A stretch of DNA of 64,000 bases from Vibrio methylphosphonaticus (lineage in GTDB: Bacteria; Pseudomonadota; Gammaproteobacteria; Enterobacterales; Vibrionaceae): the NCBI RefSeq assembly GCF_023634655.1, contig NZ_JAMKMS010000010.1, positions 62,001 through 126,000 of the forward strand, given 5' to 3'. Position numbers and translations under genes: made by a program. The notes beneath the pieces are model-generated. The model did no database searches and was not told the origin of the DNA. It worked only from the letters and a program-made list of their open reading frames with translations. This document shows, one piece after another, positions 53,379 through 63,094 of the stretch (its first letter is position 1; each line of letters begins with the position of its first letter).

Positions 53379-54293
53379 CTACTCAAGATCTTCCATTGCG
53401 GGCACCACTTCTACAGGCACACCATTTTGTGCTAACACCGCCGCTTTAGCGATTCGGTCAGAAATACCATACTCTTCTAACCACCACTCTAGTTCTTGAG
53501 GAATGGACATGGCCTTTTTCGTCCCATCACTCCGCGTTAATGGTTCATGAGCTTCAATAAACACGCTTCTGTCTGGCTCAAGAGCGACTTTAATGGGTTC
53601 ATCGATAACACGCACTTGCAGTCCAACTTTTGCTTCGTTAAACAACCAGTCAATATCTTTAGGATCCATACGAATACATCCCGCGCTGACACGTAAACCA
53701 ATGCCAAAGTCTTTGTTGGTTCCGTGAATCAAATACGACCCTGTTCCATACGCTAGCCGCATCGCGTAGTCCCCTAACGGGTTTTCAGGACCTGCTGGAA
53801 CAACATCAGGCAATTCTATCCCTTTCTCCAAATAATCCTTGCGTATTGACGTCGGGGGCGTCCACGTCGGGTTCTTACGCAATTGGCTAATTTTGGTCGT
53901 CATCTCTGGCGTATCTTGCCCGATTCGACCGATACCGACAGGGAAAATATGGACGATGTCTTTTTCTGGTTCAAAATAATACAGTCTAAGTTCAGCAAGG
54001 TTGATGACAATGCCTTTGTATTCGACCTCTGGCAATATGGTCTGACTTGGGATCGTCAACACATAATCTTCCGGTGGTAGAAAAGGATCGACGCCTTTAT
54101 TCGCCGCCATCAATGACAAAAAACCAACATCATAGTGCTTAGCAATGTCAGACATGGTTTCGCCCGCCACGATACTATGGTAATGGATGGTGCCAACAAG
54201 ATTGCTGCCATCCTCGGGAAGCGCATAAGTAGCTGCACTTATCCATTGTGAGAAGCTCAGACAAGCCGCTAAAATCGTCCTACGATACATCAA
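53379..54293 (-). CDS. LysM/YkuD L,D-transpeptidase
   Basis: A 304-residue exported protein: signal peptide (about 1-25), LysM-like repeat (HSIVAGETMSDIAKHYDVGFLSLMAANKG), then a YkuD domain with HGT and SAGCIRMD, the catalytic Cys motif. ErfK/YbiS/YcfS-type enzymes attach Lpp to meso-diaminopimelate of peptidoglycan. In the uninserted chromosome it would lie next to lpp, convergent. It overlaps phrB by 4 bp. Confidence 0.9.
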   Translation of the reverse strand: MMYRRTILAACLSFSQWISAATYALPEDGSNLVGTIHYHSIVAGETMSDIAKHYDVGFLSLMAANKGVDPFLPPEDYVLTIPSQTILPEVEYKGIVINLAELRLYYFEPEKDIVHIFPVGIGRIGQDTPEMTTKISQLRKNPTWTPPTSIRKDYLEKGIELPDVVPAGPENPLGDYAMRLAYGTGSYLIHGTNKDFGIGLRVSAGCIRMDPKDIDWLFNEAKVGLQVRVIDEPIKVALEPDRSVFIEAHEPLTRSDGTKKAMSIPQELEWWLEEYGISDRIAKAAVLAQNGVPVEVVPAMEDLE

Positions 54294-55714
54294 TGTTGAT
54301 CCTTTGCTGCTTTATATACACTTAAGGTTATCTCTCTTTGTGTCTTGTGATCAACTATCGGTTCAGGATATTCCAACTTTTGACACGCTTCCCACAACCA
54401 AGGTTGATGTATATGACGATTAGGCACATTGGCCAGTTCCGGAATCCATTGACGAATAAATTCTCCTTGTGCGTCAAAACGCTCGCCCTGACGGATGGGG
54501 TTAAAAATACGGAAATAGGGCTGACCATCGCACCCTGTAGAGGCACACCACTGCCACCCGCCATTATTTGCTGCGAAATCCCCATCCACTAGTTTGGACA
54601 TAAAATAGGCTTCACCCCAGCGCCAGTCCACATGAAGATCCTTGATTAGAAAGCTTGCCGCAATCATACGCAGCCGATTATGCATCCAGCCTGTTGCATT
54701 CAGTTGTCGCATTGCCGCATCAACAATGGGGTAGCCGGTCACGCCATTACACCATTGAGTAAACGCCTCTTCATTTCCCTGCCAAATCAGATTTCGCTCC
54801 CAGCTCAGGTAACCATGACGACGGCTCAATTTAGGCTCAAAATAGACCAAGTGCTGATAAAACTCTCGCCAAATCAACTCACTTAACCATATCTCTGCCC
54901 CTTCTGATAGCGTTGGTTCTTGGCCATTTGACATCGTCGCATCGAGGTAAAGACGAGCCACGCACTGTCTGGCTGAAAGCGCTCCGATCGCTAAATAGGC
55001 GCTCAGTTGGCTTGTCCCATCCACTGCTGGAAAATCTCGATCCTGGTGATAATTAGCGACTCTATCGTGACTAAATGCTCGAAGCTTATCGATGATGCTG
55101 TTGGTATCCACGGGCATAGGTAAGCTCGACACCGTCGGGTAGTTAAACGGCACATTCGACTCATATCGATAATGCGCGGGAACATCTGTGGGGACGGACA
55201 TTTTCGGTTTTTGAACTCTGGCTAACGTAAACTGCGCTTTCCAAGCATTTTTGAATGGAGTAAATACTTTGAAGTTTTTACCTTGCTTATTTAATACGCT
55301 ACCCGGTCGAAGTATGCATTTATCATCGAATACACAGACCGTTTTACCCTGCTGTTCCAGTCGTTCAGACAACGCAGTGATCCTGTTCCTTTCATTGATT
55401 TCATAATCGAAATTCAAGAATAATTCGCTTACCCCTAGCTCCGCAGACAACGCTAGCAACCACTCATTAGCCCGTTCAAAATCATCACACTCCTTATAAA
55501 GAAAAGGCACGTTCAATAACTCGAGTTCTTCGTGTAACGCCTCTAAGCGCCTACGAATGAGATCAGCTTGAATCGGCGCTAAGTCATGCTGCGCCCATTG
55601 CTGTGGCGTAGCGATGAATACCGCTATGACTGGTGTCTCACCATCAATGGCTTGTATTAGTGCGGTATTGTCGATAGTTCTTAGATCACGATTGAATAAC
55701 ACTAATCGTTTCAT
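54290..55714 (-). CDS. phrB: Deoxyribodipyrimidine photolyase
   Basis: A 474-residue class I CPD photolyase. N-terminal antenna-binding domain (LVLFNRDLRTIDNTAL) and C-terminal FAD domain with WREFYQHL, GYPIVDAAMRQL, WMHNRLRM and WCASTGCDGQPYFRIFNP. It repairs UV dimers with blue light. Ribosome site AGGAG precedes ATG 55714. It follows merR and ybgA on the same strand. Confidence 0.95.
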   Translation of the reverse strand: MKRLVLFNRDLRTIDNTALIQAIDGETPVIAVFIATPQQWAQHDLAPIQADLIRRRLEALHEELELLNVPFLYKECDDFERANEWLLALSAELGVSELFLNFDYEINERNRITALSERLEQQGKTVCVFDDKCILRPGSVLNKQGKNFKVFTPFKNAWKAQFTLARVQKPKMSVPTDVPAHYRYESNVPFNYPTVSSLPMPVDTNSIIDKLRAFSHDRVANYHQDRDFPAVDGTSQLSAYLAIGALSARQCVARLYLDATMSNGQEPTLSEGAEIWLSELIWREFYQHLVYFEPKLSRRHGYLSWERNLIWQGNEEAFTQWCNGVTGYPIVDAAMRQLNATGWMHNRLRMIAASFLIKDLHVDWRWGEAYFMSKLVDGDFAANNGGWQWCASTGCDGQPYFRIFNPIRQGERFDAQGEFIRQWIPELANVPNRHIHQPWLWEACQKLEYPEPIVDHKTQREITLSVYKAAKDQH

Positions 55715-55764
55715 TACTTTCTCCTAATGCGTGACATCGCCGCGCTTAACGATCCTATTCCGCA

Positions 55765-55800
55765 TTAAATTAAATTAAACTAAATTAAACTAAATTAAAT
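55765..55800. repeat. Short ATTAAA/ACTAA tandem tract
   Basis: Imperfect repeats of TAAATTAAAC between merR and phrB; the merR stop lies inside the tract. Confidence 0.6.
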
Positions 55801-56578
55801 GTTCAATGACAGGTGAAACGTAAACCGGAACAAGATGATTGGCTCTTTGCTCTCTTATCACTGAAAGATGCTTTTCCGATAACGATTTTTCTGCGAATAA
55901 GTGCACCCCGTGATAGGTCGTAATCACCTCTTCATTGAATAGAGCACCAATATCATCGACACCATCCAAAAATATTACTCTCCCCCCTTTTTCAATAAGA
56001 CGGGCGTAACAGAGCCAAGCGAAAAGGTTGCCTACCGTGTCTAAATTGACGAGAAGGTATTTATGTTTCCCACCTTTCTTTGACTCGGCTTGAATCATCA
56101 GCAATAACTGGTGAATAAGTAAGGTGCGAAATAGCGCATATTGCAGCGACCGTTGACCCATTTTGACAAAGTCTATTGCCGTCAACACCGGCATGACAAA
56201 TTGCGTTTCAACTATGTCTAGCGGGTACTCTTTTAAAACAAAACAGAGAATTCTCCCAACCTCGTCGCCATCGAGTAAGCTCAAGGCTTGCAGCAAGGAC
56301 TCAGCTTCATCAAGACGCTGAGATGAATCGTGTTCAACGGGTAAACTATTCGACGCCAAAAGCGCTTTAACTTTGCCAATGGATACCCCTTTCGCCAGCC
56401 AGCTCTGCACACGCTTAATCGTTTCCACATCTTTTGGCGTATATAAACGGTGCCCTTTCTCTGTACGTTCAGGTTGCACAAGCTGATAACGCCTTTGCCA
56501 CGCCCTTAAAGTCACTGGTTTGACACCTGTCATCTCAGCGACTTCTCGGATTGCATAGCGGGCGTTGCTAGAGCCCAT
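55790..56578 (-). CDS. MerR-family regulator beside photolyase
   Basis: A 262-residue MerR-type protein: YAIREVAEMTGVKPVTLRAWQRRYQLVQPERTEKGHRLYTPKDVETIKRV is the winged helix. The C-terminal 180 residues match the size of the sensor half of LitR/CarH-type light regulators, but I do not see a clear B12-binding DxHxxG motif, so the sensor may be altered. Adjacent photolyase suggests control of a light-response operon. It overlaps the ybgA-like gene by 11 bp. Confidence 0.88.
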   Translation of the reverse strand: MGSSNARYAIREVAEMTGVKPVTLRAWQRRYQLVQPERTEKGHRLYTPKDVETIKRVQSWLAKGVSIGKVKALLASNSLPVEHDSSQRLDEAESLLQALSLLDGDEVGRILCFVLKEYPLDIVETQFVMPVLTAIDFVKMGQRSLQYALFRTLLIHQLLLMIQAESKKGGKHKYLLVNLDTVGNLFAWLCYARLIEKGGRVIFLDGVDDIGALFNEEVITTYHGVHLFAEKSLSEKHLSVIREQRANHLVPVYVSPVIEHLI

Positions 56579-57521
56579 AACGTAAACGCATTTCTTCTGG
56601 GTGAGGTTGTAAGAATCGTTGCGACGCTAAATAGTCATCTGGGTATGCACGCAGATAGTGCTTCAGCAGTGTAAGGGGAGAATGCAATGGCAATAATCCA
56701 GTACGATAATCGTCTATTACTTGTGCTAGTTCGCGTTTCTCGTCCGCATCCAGTGCTCGCTTAAAATACCCTTGAATGTGCATGAGGACATTGGTGACAT
56801 TCTTACGAGAGGCTCTGTGCTTGAGACCTTCCATCAACCCCAAGCGATAAGCTTGGTAAAACTCGCCTGGTTCATACTCATTCTGATGAGCGACGAGTCT
56901 ACCAAGCGTTTTATAAGAGGTTGGGTTATGCGCCATCAATGTCAATTTGTAACGGGAGTGAAAATCTACAATTTTCCCTGGAGTAGGTTCACCTTGCATT
57001 GACTGATAGAAATCATTTAGGCCAAATACACGCGATATGAAATTTTCTTTAAGTACAGGATCATTCAATCTGCCATCTTCTTCGACTGGTAGCCATGGCA
57101 TTTTCTTCATCAAATGCTCTGTATACAAGCCGACACCATTGGCTTTCGCGTGACCAACAGTATATACCTTCACGCGTTCCATACCGCAGCTCGGTGATTT
57201 GGCACACACAATGTAACCACACATTTCCGTACTCTCTAGCTCGGCTACTTTTTTATGCGTAAAAGACAGCATCCCATCGGTATAGTCTTTGGTTGCATCC
57301 TTAGTTTCAACAAGACTAATACGCTCTTCATTAGACATTAGACGTATTGTTGGTCGGGGGACGGGTAGGCCCATCCCTACTTCCGGACACACTGACACAA
57401 ACGAGAAATAATCACGCAGCTCCTTATTTACATAACTACTTTGCTTATGGCCTGAATCAAAACGAACTTTTTCGCCCAAAAGGCAAGAACTTATTCCGAT
57501 AGTAATGGTTTGCTCTTCCAT
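56568..57521 (-). CDS. DUF523-DUF1722 (YbgA-like) protein
   Basis: A 317-residue two-domain protein from ATG 57521 (MEEQTITIGISSCLLGEKVRFD). DUF523 (about 5-150) contains conserved Cys (SSCLLG, CPEVG, CAKSPSCG); DUF1722/YbgA (about 190-310) follows. Often found with photolyase in proteobacteria; the biochemical role is not established to my knowledge. It is the first gene of ybgA-merR-phrB. Confidence 0.88.
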   Translation of the reverse strand: MEEQTITIGISSCLLGEKVRFDSGHKQSSYVNKELRDYFSFVSVCPEVGMGLPVPRPTIRLMSNEERISLVETKDATKDYTDGMLSFTHKKVAELESTEMCGYIVCAKSPSCGMERVKVYTVGHAKANGVGLYTEHLMKKMPWLPVEEDGRLNDPVLKENFISRVFGLNDFYQSMQGEPTPGKIVDFHSRYKLTLMAHNPTSYKTLGRLVAHQNEYEPGEFYQAYRLGLMEGLKHRASRKNVTNVLMHIQGYFKRALDADEKRELAQVIDDYRTGLLPLHSPLTLLKHYLRAYPDDYLASQRFLQPHPEEMRLRYGL

Positions 57522-57852
57522 GACATGCTCCCGATTAATAATGCAGTGTGGTGACACTTTGGCACCAAGTATTAAGTATTAAGTGATACAAAAATTTGCT
57601 CTGTACAATAGTACGTCGTTTAAGTGTAACAGTTCACTCATGCAACGTTTTTATTTATAACCATAAATTCACCCAGTGAATCGATTGCTCATTAGGTTTC
57701 AACATATTCAGTTATCATCAAGAGAAACAATGTCAGATTGAGGAGAAAATGTGACTGAAATCTCATAGAGCCCTTATTATTGGCGCTACTATTCATTCCA
57801 ACAAAGAATGACATCATTCAACAGAATTAGTTAAAATATTAGGAGCAATACC

Positions 57853-58563
57853 ATGGCTACCCCTCATATCAACGCAAACCCGGGTGACTTTGCTGAAACC
57901 GTCCTGATGCCAGGCGATCCGCTTCGTGCTCAATATATCGCTGATACGTTTTTAGAAGACGTTGAGAAAGTCTGCGATGTGCGCAATATGTTCGGTTATA
58001 CCGGCACTTATAAAGGTCAACGCGTTTCCGTTATGGGTCATGGCATGGGTATCCCATCTTGCTGCATCTATGTACACGAACTCATCAAAGATTTTGGTGT
58101 TAAGAACGTTATTCGTGTAGGCAGCTGTGGTGCAGTGCGTGACGACGTTAACCTAATGGACGTTGTTATTGGCATGGGTGCATCAACCGACTCAAAAGTA
58201 AACCGTATCCGCTTCAATGACCATGACTTTGCTGCCATTGCTGATTTCGGTCTGTTAGAGGAAGCGGTTAAACAGGCACGCAGCCAAAACGTTCCCGTTA
58301 AAGTCGGTAATATTTTCTCTGCTGACCTTTTCTATACACCAGAAGCAGACATCTTCGACAAAATGAAACACTTAGGTATTTTGGGTGTGGATATGGAAGC
58401 TGCGGGTATCTATGGCGTTGCCGCCGATCTCGGTGCAAAAGCACTGACTATTCTTACGGTTTCCGACCATATTATCCGTGGCGAGAAATTAAGTTCTGAA
58501 GACCGTCAAAAATCGTTTAACGAAATGATGACCGTCGCACTAGAAACAGCCATCAACCTATAA
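57853..58563 (+). CDS. deoD: Purine-nucleoside phosphorylase
   Basis: A 236-residue hexameric-type PNP, cleaving purine (deoxy)nucleosides with phosphate. [32 protein letters not shown] and GVDMEAAG are diagnostic. Ribosome site AGGAGC. The deo operon partners are absent, so it may be a second copy. Confidence 0.96.
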   Translation: MATPHINANPGDFAETVLMPGDPLRAQYIADTFLEDVEKVCDVRNMFGYTGTYKGQRVSVMGHGMGIPSCCIYVHELIKDFGVKNVIRVGSCGAVRDDVNLMDVVIGMGASTDSKVNRIRFNDHDFAAIADFGLLEEAVKQARSQNVPVKVGNIFSADLFYTPEADIFDKMKHLGILGVDMEAAGIYGVAADLGAKALTILTVSDHIIRGEKLSSEDRQKSFNEMMTVALETAINL

Positions 58564-58570
58564 GCTTTAA

Positions 58571-58607
58571 AGCCAGTGTAACGCCTGAAGTTACCCTGGC
58601 TTTTTTT
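58571..58607 (+). terminator. Terminator after deoD
   Basis: AGCCAG-T-GTAAC-GCCTGAA-GTTAC-C-CTGGCT followed by a T-run (58601-58607). Confidence 0.85.
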
Positions 58608-58660
58608 CAAGTGTTTTGCATGAAGCACTTTTTATACAACCCGTTTTGTATAAAACCATT

Positions 58661-58715
58661 TTTATAGACCGATGTTTTATAGACCGGCGCTTTATAGACC
58701 GGCGCTTTATAGACC
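58661..58715. repeat. 15-bp tandem repeat upstream of the zinc-finger gene
   Basis: TTTATAGACCGGCGC in 3.7 copies (first copy variant GATGT). It ends 14 bp before the GTG start used for the next gene, so copy number would change promoter spacing. Confidence 0.85.
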
Positions 58716-58728
58716 TTAGGGGGTGAAC

Positions 58729-60297
58729 GTGTCAGAAGGCAAATTGCCGCTGGTTGCTAATGGATTACAGCTCAATTTTTGTAAAACATTGGCGTGTGAC
58801 AATTTTGGAAGAAGTGATGCAAACCTTTATATTTTGCAGCACAGTAATCCTAAGCGACCTGCGATGGTATGCCGAGAGTGTGGTGCGTTTCCCCCCCTAC
58901 TTAACAACCAAGAAGTCCTAAGCGAGCTGCAACGCTTGAGGCTTGCTCATGATGATGGACTTCCTGCATGTAAAGATAGCCAGTGTGACAACTTTGGCCT
59001 ATCGGTGGATACCCATAAAGAGCGCTACCACGCTTTTGGATTTAGCGGTGATCGCCAACGTTATCGATGTAAATCATGCCAGGGGACCTTTGTCGACAAA
59101 TGGTCTGGAGCCAATAAAAAAATTGAGTTTCAAGAAGCATTACTGGCGTTCTTGTTTACGGGGTACTCGGTAAGAGAAATTTGTCGTAAGCTTCACATCA
59201 ATCCGAAAACTTTTTATGACAATATCGACCAAATCGCGAGCCGCTGTCGTAGAAAACTCGCCCATATTGATGCACGTTGGTTAAACCACGCTAGCCAATA
59301 TACCCTTGCTTCGAACTATCAAAGCCTACAACCAAACAGTCACAACGGTGTTTTTTGGTTCGTGACCTGCGACGCTGACTCCGGCTATGTGCTGTGCCAA
59401 CACACCAACTACACCTTAAAAAATAGCGCTAATAGCACTCTCGATCATGATGCCTATCAAAACAATGCACAGTTTTTATCTCAGCAGTATGTAGCAGAAA
59501 ACTATGGCAGTACCAATGAACGTACCGAAAGCGAAAGAAGCCCAACTGGTCGTCGTGAACCGGCATCAATTGGGGCTATGCCTCCAAACATCAAAGAACG
59601 TATAGACATCAATTATCAGAATATTCTGGCAAGAAGTAATGTTGAGGACCCATTAGGCAATTTTTCAACATTTGATTACCCCAATACGGGAACGCTTATA
59701 CGAGCGCCCTATACCTCTTATGCTCATTACCTGTATATATCGCAGATGATTGGTGATAAAAAGCCGCTTGCTATCTTTATGCCTCAAGATCCGGTTCTTC
59801 GCTCTGCAGCACTCTCCGTTTATCTTGAACGTATCAAAAGCCATAGCATCGACCTCCTATACGTCATGCAAGATCCAGAATGGGACAATAGCGGACTATC
59901 AAAAACAACCGATATTGCCCTGATGGGTTGGTGGCGTGACCGCTGGGCTATAGCGCACCAAGCCAGTGGGGCAAGCAAAGGGTTATGTTACCTATCATCC
60001 GCAAATGAGACTTTGTCAGGCAACAACTCTTCCTCAGACAACGTCGACCACACCAATTATTGGCTAAAGGTGGCTTCTATTGAGAGCGTGGAATTTTATC
60101 AATCTCGTTTCCAGCTGCTGTTTGAAAGCTTTATTAACGAGCCAAGAAGAAAATTAAGACCGGGAGGCATTATGCCGTTACTCGACATCTTTCGGGCTTG
60201 GCATAACCTCTGTTATCAAGACAAACAAGGGCTCACCGCAGCCCAAAGGCTAAACGTCTGTGAGACCCCGATGACCTTAAAACAGTTACTGGACTAA
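58729..60297 (+). CDS. InsA-like zinc-finger/HTH protein of unknown role
   Basis: About 522 residues. Two zinc knuckles: CKTLACDNFG...VCRECGAFPPL and CKDSQCDNFG...YRCKSCQGTFVDKWSG, the second matching the N-terminal domain of IS1 InsA. A HTH follows (FTGYSVREICRKLHINPKTFYDNIDQI). The remaining 330 residues are not a transposase domain I recognise and no terminal inverted repeats are seen. GTG 58729 is chosen for the AGGGGG ribosome site. Confidence 0.75.
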   Translation: MSEGKLPLVANGLQLNFCKTLACDNFGRSDANLYILQHSNPKRPAMVCRECGAFPPLLNNQEVLSELQRLRLAHDDGLPACKDSQCDNFGLSVDTHKERYHAFGFSGDRQRYRCKSCQGTFVDKWSGANKKIEFQEALLAFLFTGYSVREICRKLHINPKTFYDNIDQIASRCRRKLAHIDARWLNHASQYTLASNYQSLQPNSHNGVFWFVTCDADSGYVLCQHTNYTLKNSANSTLDHDAYQNNAQFLSQQYVAENYGSTNERTESERSPTGRREPASIGAMPPNIKERIDINYQNILARSNVEDPLGNFSTFDYPNTGTLIRAPYTSYAHYLYISQMIGDKKPLAIFMPQDPVLRSAALSVYLERIKSHSIDLLYVMQDPEWDNSGLSKTTDIALMGWWRDRWAIAHQASGASKGLCYLSSANETLSGNNSSSDNVDHTNYWLKVASIESVEFYQSRFQLLFESFINEPRRKLRPGGIMPLLDIFRAWHNLCYQDKQGLTAAQRLNVCETPMTLKQLLD

Positions 60298-60365
60298 GTA
60301 GATGCTCTATAAAATTTCCTTTCGAGGAACCACACTGTAAATAGTGCTTTAAATAATACAGCGCC

Positions 60366-61259
60366 TTAAAGGAAGAATAGCGATACTCCTAACACCGCGA
60401 ACAACGTACCAACGACGCTACGACGACTAATCTTTTCGCCACGGATCGCGTAAATAATTAAGATGAACAACGGACTGGTTGCGATCAGAGTCTGGGCAAT
60501 AGCAGGGTTGGCGTATTTTAATGCCACCTGCTGTAACCACAGGGCCAAGAACGTCCCAACAAAAATAGCCGCTAGTAACCATAACCAATTGTTATGTGTC
60601 ATCGACAAACACTGCTTTTTTATCGCACTAAAGGGCTTTTTTTCGGCAACCACAACAAACATAGCCACCGCTGCAACCCCAATCGTCAGTCGAATTAACG
60701 CGCCAAGTAAAGGTGGTAGATCCCCCTGCACCAATGCAAAATGGGAAATCACTACGCCAGATGCCTGACAGGTACTTGCCAATAGACCAAAAGCAATGCC
60801 TTTTAAATCATAACCGCTTCCGTTGCCATCATTTGGCTGAATGACGACAGACGTCACCGCAATGGTGGTAATCACAACGCCAAGCCAGCTTTGAAGCTGC
60901 AAAGCACTGCCCAAAAATAACAACGCCAAAATACCAGAAAGTGGCGGAGCCAAAGATTCTAGCAGTAAGGTTTTATTCGCACCGATACGCTTTAGCGCCG
61001 CAAAATAAGCGCTATCGCCAATAGCGATACCTATCACTCCTGAAATGCCGAGAATCCATAAATATCTTGGTTCTACAGTGACATCAGGCATCTGAGTCAA
61101 CGGCAACACCATGAGCATCATGAGTGAAGCAATAGAGCCTTTAATGATATTTAACTGCATCGAGCTAAAGTGATGACTAAACTGGCTGTAAATCCAAGTC
61201 GCCATCGCCCAAACCATCGCTGCACCAATTGCAGCACTCTCGCCAATAAATGTCATCAA
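60366..61259 (-). CDS. EamA-family DMT transporter
   Basis: A 297-residue inner-membrane protein with ten TM segments and two EamA repeats (about 5-135 and 150-295). PNDGNGSGYDLKGIAFG links the halves. Substrate unknown; family members export metabolites. Confidence 0.88.
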   Translation of the reverse strand: MMTFIGESAAIGAAMVWAMATWIYSQFSHHFSSMQLNIIKGSIASLMMLMVLPLTQMPDVTVEPRYLWILGISGVIGIAIGDSAYFAALKRIGANKTLLLESLAPPLSGILALLFLGSALQLQSWLGVVITTIAVTSVVIQPNDGNGSGYDLKGIAFGLLASTCQASGVVISHFALVQGDLPPLLGALIRLTIGVAAVAMFVVVAEKKPFSAIKKQCLSMTHNNWLWLLAAIFVGTFLALWLQQVALKYANPAIAQTLIATSPLFILIIYAIRGEKISRRSVVGTLFAVLGVSLFFL

Positions 61260-61366
61260 ACCCCTCTTTAATCATCATTTATCTATTGCATAATACATAA
61301 ATATAACAAATACTTAACCAGTCGAACTATTTCAATTCGCAACTTTAACTCTCGCAAGGATGAATT

Positions 61367-61741
61367 ATGTTTCTTGATTACTTTGCTCTTGGGCTGCTCG
61401 TTTTCGTCGCCCTAGTCATATTTTACGGCATTATTGTTATTCACGACATTCCTTTTGAAATTGCAAAAGAACGCGATCACCCTCATCAGGACGCGATTCA
61501 TGTCGCCGGTTGGGTCAGCTTATTCACCCTGCATGCCATCTGGCCATTTCTATGGATTTGGGCAACGCTTTGGCGCTCAGAACGAGGATGGGGCTTTCAT
61601 AAACTTGAAGAAGAACAGCATGATTTACACCACCGCCTTGAAAAGCTGATTGACCAAGTCTCTGATATGGAAGAAGAAATAAAATACCTAAAAGGCAAGC
61701 AAGTTGTACAGCAAGCTCAAGCTGTGGAAGAGGAGAAGTAA
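61367..61741 (+). CDS. DUF3302 small membrane protein (YiaW-like)
   Basis: A 124-residue protein with two TM segments (about 4-26 and 44-66) and a C-terminal coiled coil. DUF3302/YiaW proteins pair with HlyD-like YiaV, as here, 3 bp downstream. Confidence 0.85.
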   Translation: MFLDYFALGLLVFVALVIFYGIIVIHDIPFEIAKERDHPHQDAIHVAGWVSLFTLHAIWPFLWIWATLWRSERGWGFHKLEEEQHDLHHRLEKLIDQVSDMEEEIKYLKGKQVVQQAQAVEEEK

Positions 61742-61744
61742 TTC

Positions 61745-62875
61745 ATGGATTTATTACTGGTATTAACTTACGCAGCACTGTGTATTGCCATTTTCAAAAT
61801 TTTTAAAATCCCACTCAACAAGTGGACCGTTCCTACCGCCGTATTGGGTGGCGTTGTTCTCATCGGTACACTTATCTTATTAATGAACTATAACCACCCG
61901 TTTACGCAAGTTGGCGGTCAGTTTTATAGTACTACTCCTATCGTTTCCAGTGTTCGAGGCAAAGTTGTTGAAGTCAACGTAGAAGCCAACCAGGAAATGA
62001 AAAAAGGCGATGTCATGCTAAGAATTGACCCGATTCCTTATGAAGCGGAAGTCATTAAAGCTAAAGCAGCGCTCGCCGATGCCAATCAAGATGTATTGCA
62101 ACTCGAGAGTGATTATAAAGCGGCGCAGTCCGATACGATTAAAGCCGTAGCCGAGCGTGACAAAGCAGAGCGAGAGTTTGCTCGTTATCAAAAAGGCTTC
62201 AAACGAGGCGCATTTACTGAGCAACAAGTCGATACACGTCGTCAATCATTCAAGGCAAACCAAGCGGCACTTGAAGCTGCAGAAGCGAAAGAAGAAAGCT
62301 CGAGACTCGCGTTTGAGTCACAAATATTTGGCGAGAATACAACTGTTGCTCAGTTAAAAGCCGCATTAATTCAAGCCGAATTTAACCTAAGAGAAACGGT
62401 TGTCCGTGCCCCTACTGATGGCTATGTCACTCAATTGGCACTTAGACCCGGCATGATGGCAGTACCGCTACCTTTGGTACCACTAATGACATTCGTGCAT
62501 AAAGAAGAAGAATACTTTGTCGGGGCATTTCGACAAAACTCGTTGCAACGCCTTAAACCTGGCTTTGAAGCAGAATTCTTATTTAGAGCACTGCCGGGGA
62601 AAGTCTTCAAAGGTAAAATCGTAGAAGTGTTACCGACCATTGCTGAAGGTCAAATTAGTGCAAGCGGCACACTGAGAAGTACGCAAACATTCAATACCAC
62701 GGGTCGTGCTATGGTGAAACTAGTGCTCGATGATGATATGAGTGAATACGTACTCCCTACTGGCTCCAATGCCGAGATTGCGATTTATTCCGATAGTTTC
62801 AAACATGTTTCGATTATGCGAAAAGTATTGATTCGTATGAAAAGTTGGCAAAATTACCTCTACTTGGATCACTAA
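61745..62875 (+). CDS. HlyD-family membrane fusion protein (YiaV-like)
   Basis: A 376-residue periplasmic adaptor with one N-terminal TM (about 5-55), biotinyl-lipoyl halves (VRGKVVEVNVEANQEMKKGDVMLRIDP; VRAPTDGYVTQLALRPGMM) around an alpha-hairpin (about 100-205), and a beta-barrel end. It works with the YiaW-like protein; exporter partner not visible. Confidence 0.9.
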   Translation: MDLLLVLTYAALCIAIFKIFKIPLNKWTVPTAVLGGVVLIGTLILLMNYNHPFTQVGGQFYSTTPIVSSVRGKVVEVNVEANQEMKKGDVMLRIDPIPYEAEVIKAKAALADANQDVLQLESDYKAAQSDTIKAVAERDKAEREFARYQKGFKRGAFTEQQVDTRRQSFKANQAALEAAEAKEESSRLAFESQIFGENTTVAQLKAALIQAEFNLRETVVRAPTDGYVTQLALRPGMMAVPLPLVPLMTFVHKEEEYFVGAFRQNSLQRLKPGFEAEFLFRALPGKVFKGKIVEVLPTIAEGQISASGTLRSTQTFNTTGRAMVKLVLDDDMSEYVLPTGSNAEIAIYSDSFKHVSIMRKVLIRMKSWQNYLYLDH

Positions 62876-62965
62876 GATCAGCTCTGTGTCCTCCGGTGAA
62901 GAGCACCGTTCTTAGCCATAATGATGGTAAGTACCCAACCGAATAATCGTTAAGTAGCAAACAAT

Positions 62966-62997
62966 AAGAATGGCAACCCTAGGGTTGCCATTCTTTT
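62966..62997. terminator. Bidirectional terminator
   Basis: Perfect 26-bp palindrome centred on CCTAGG: GAATGGCAACCCT/AGGGTTGCCATTC (62968-62993) followed by TTTT. Between convergent genes. Confidence 0.8.
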
Positions 62998-63024
62998 CTC
63001 TATCACTATTGCTATTACTATTAC

Positions 63025-63086
63025 TGTAGCTGTAGCTGTAGCTGTAGCTCGAGTATGAGTATGAGTATGAGTATGAGTATGAGTAG
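63025..63086. repeat. Compound hexamer repeats (TGTAGC)4 and (GAGTAT)5
   Basis: Four TGTAGC units (63025-63048), then five GAGTAT units (63051-63080) plus GAGTAG. They end 8 bp before the isomerase stop codon. A minus-strand frame over this tract (His-Thr repeats) is spurious. Confidence 0.9.
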
Positions 63087-63094
63087 GGTAACGA

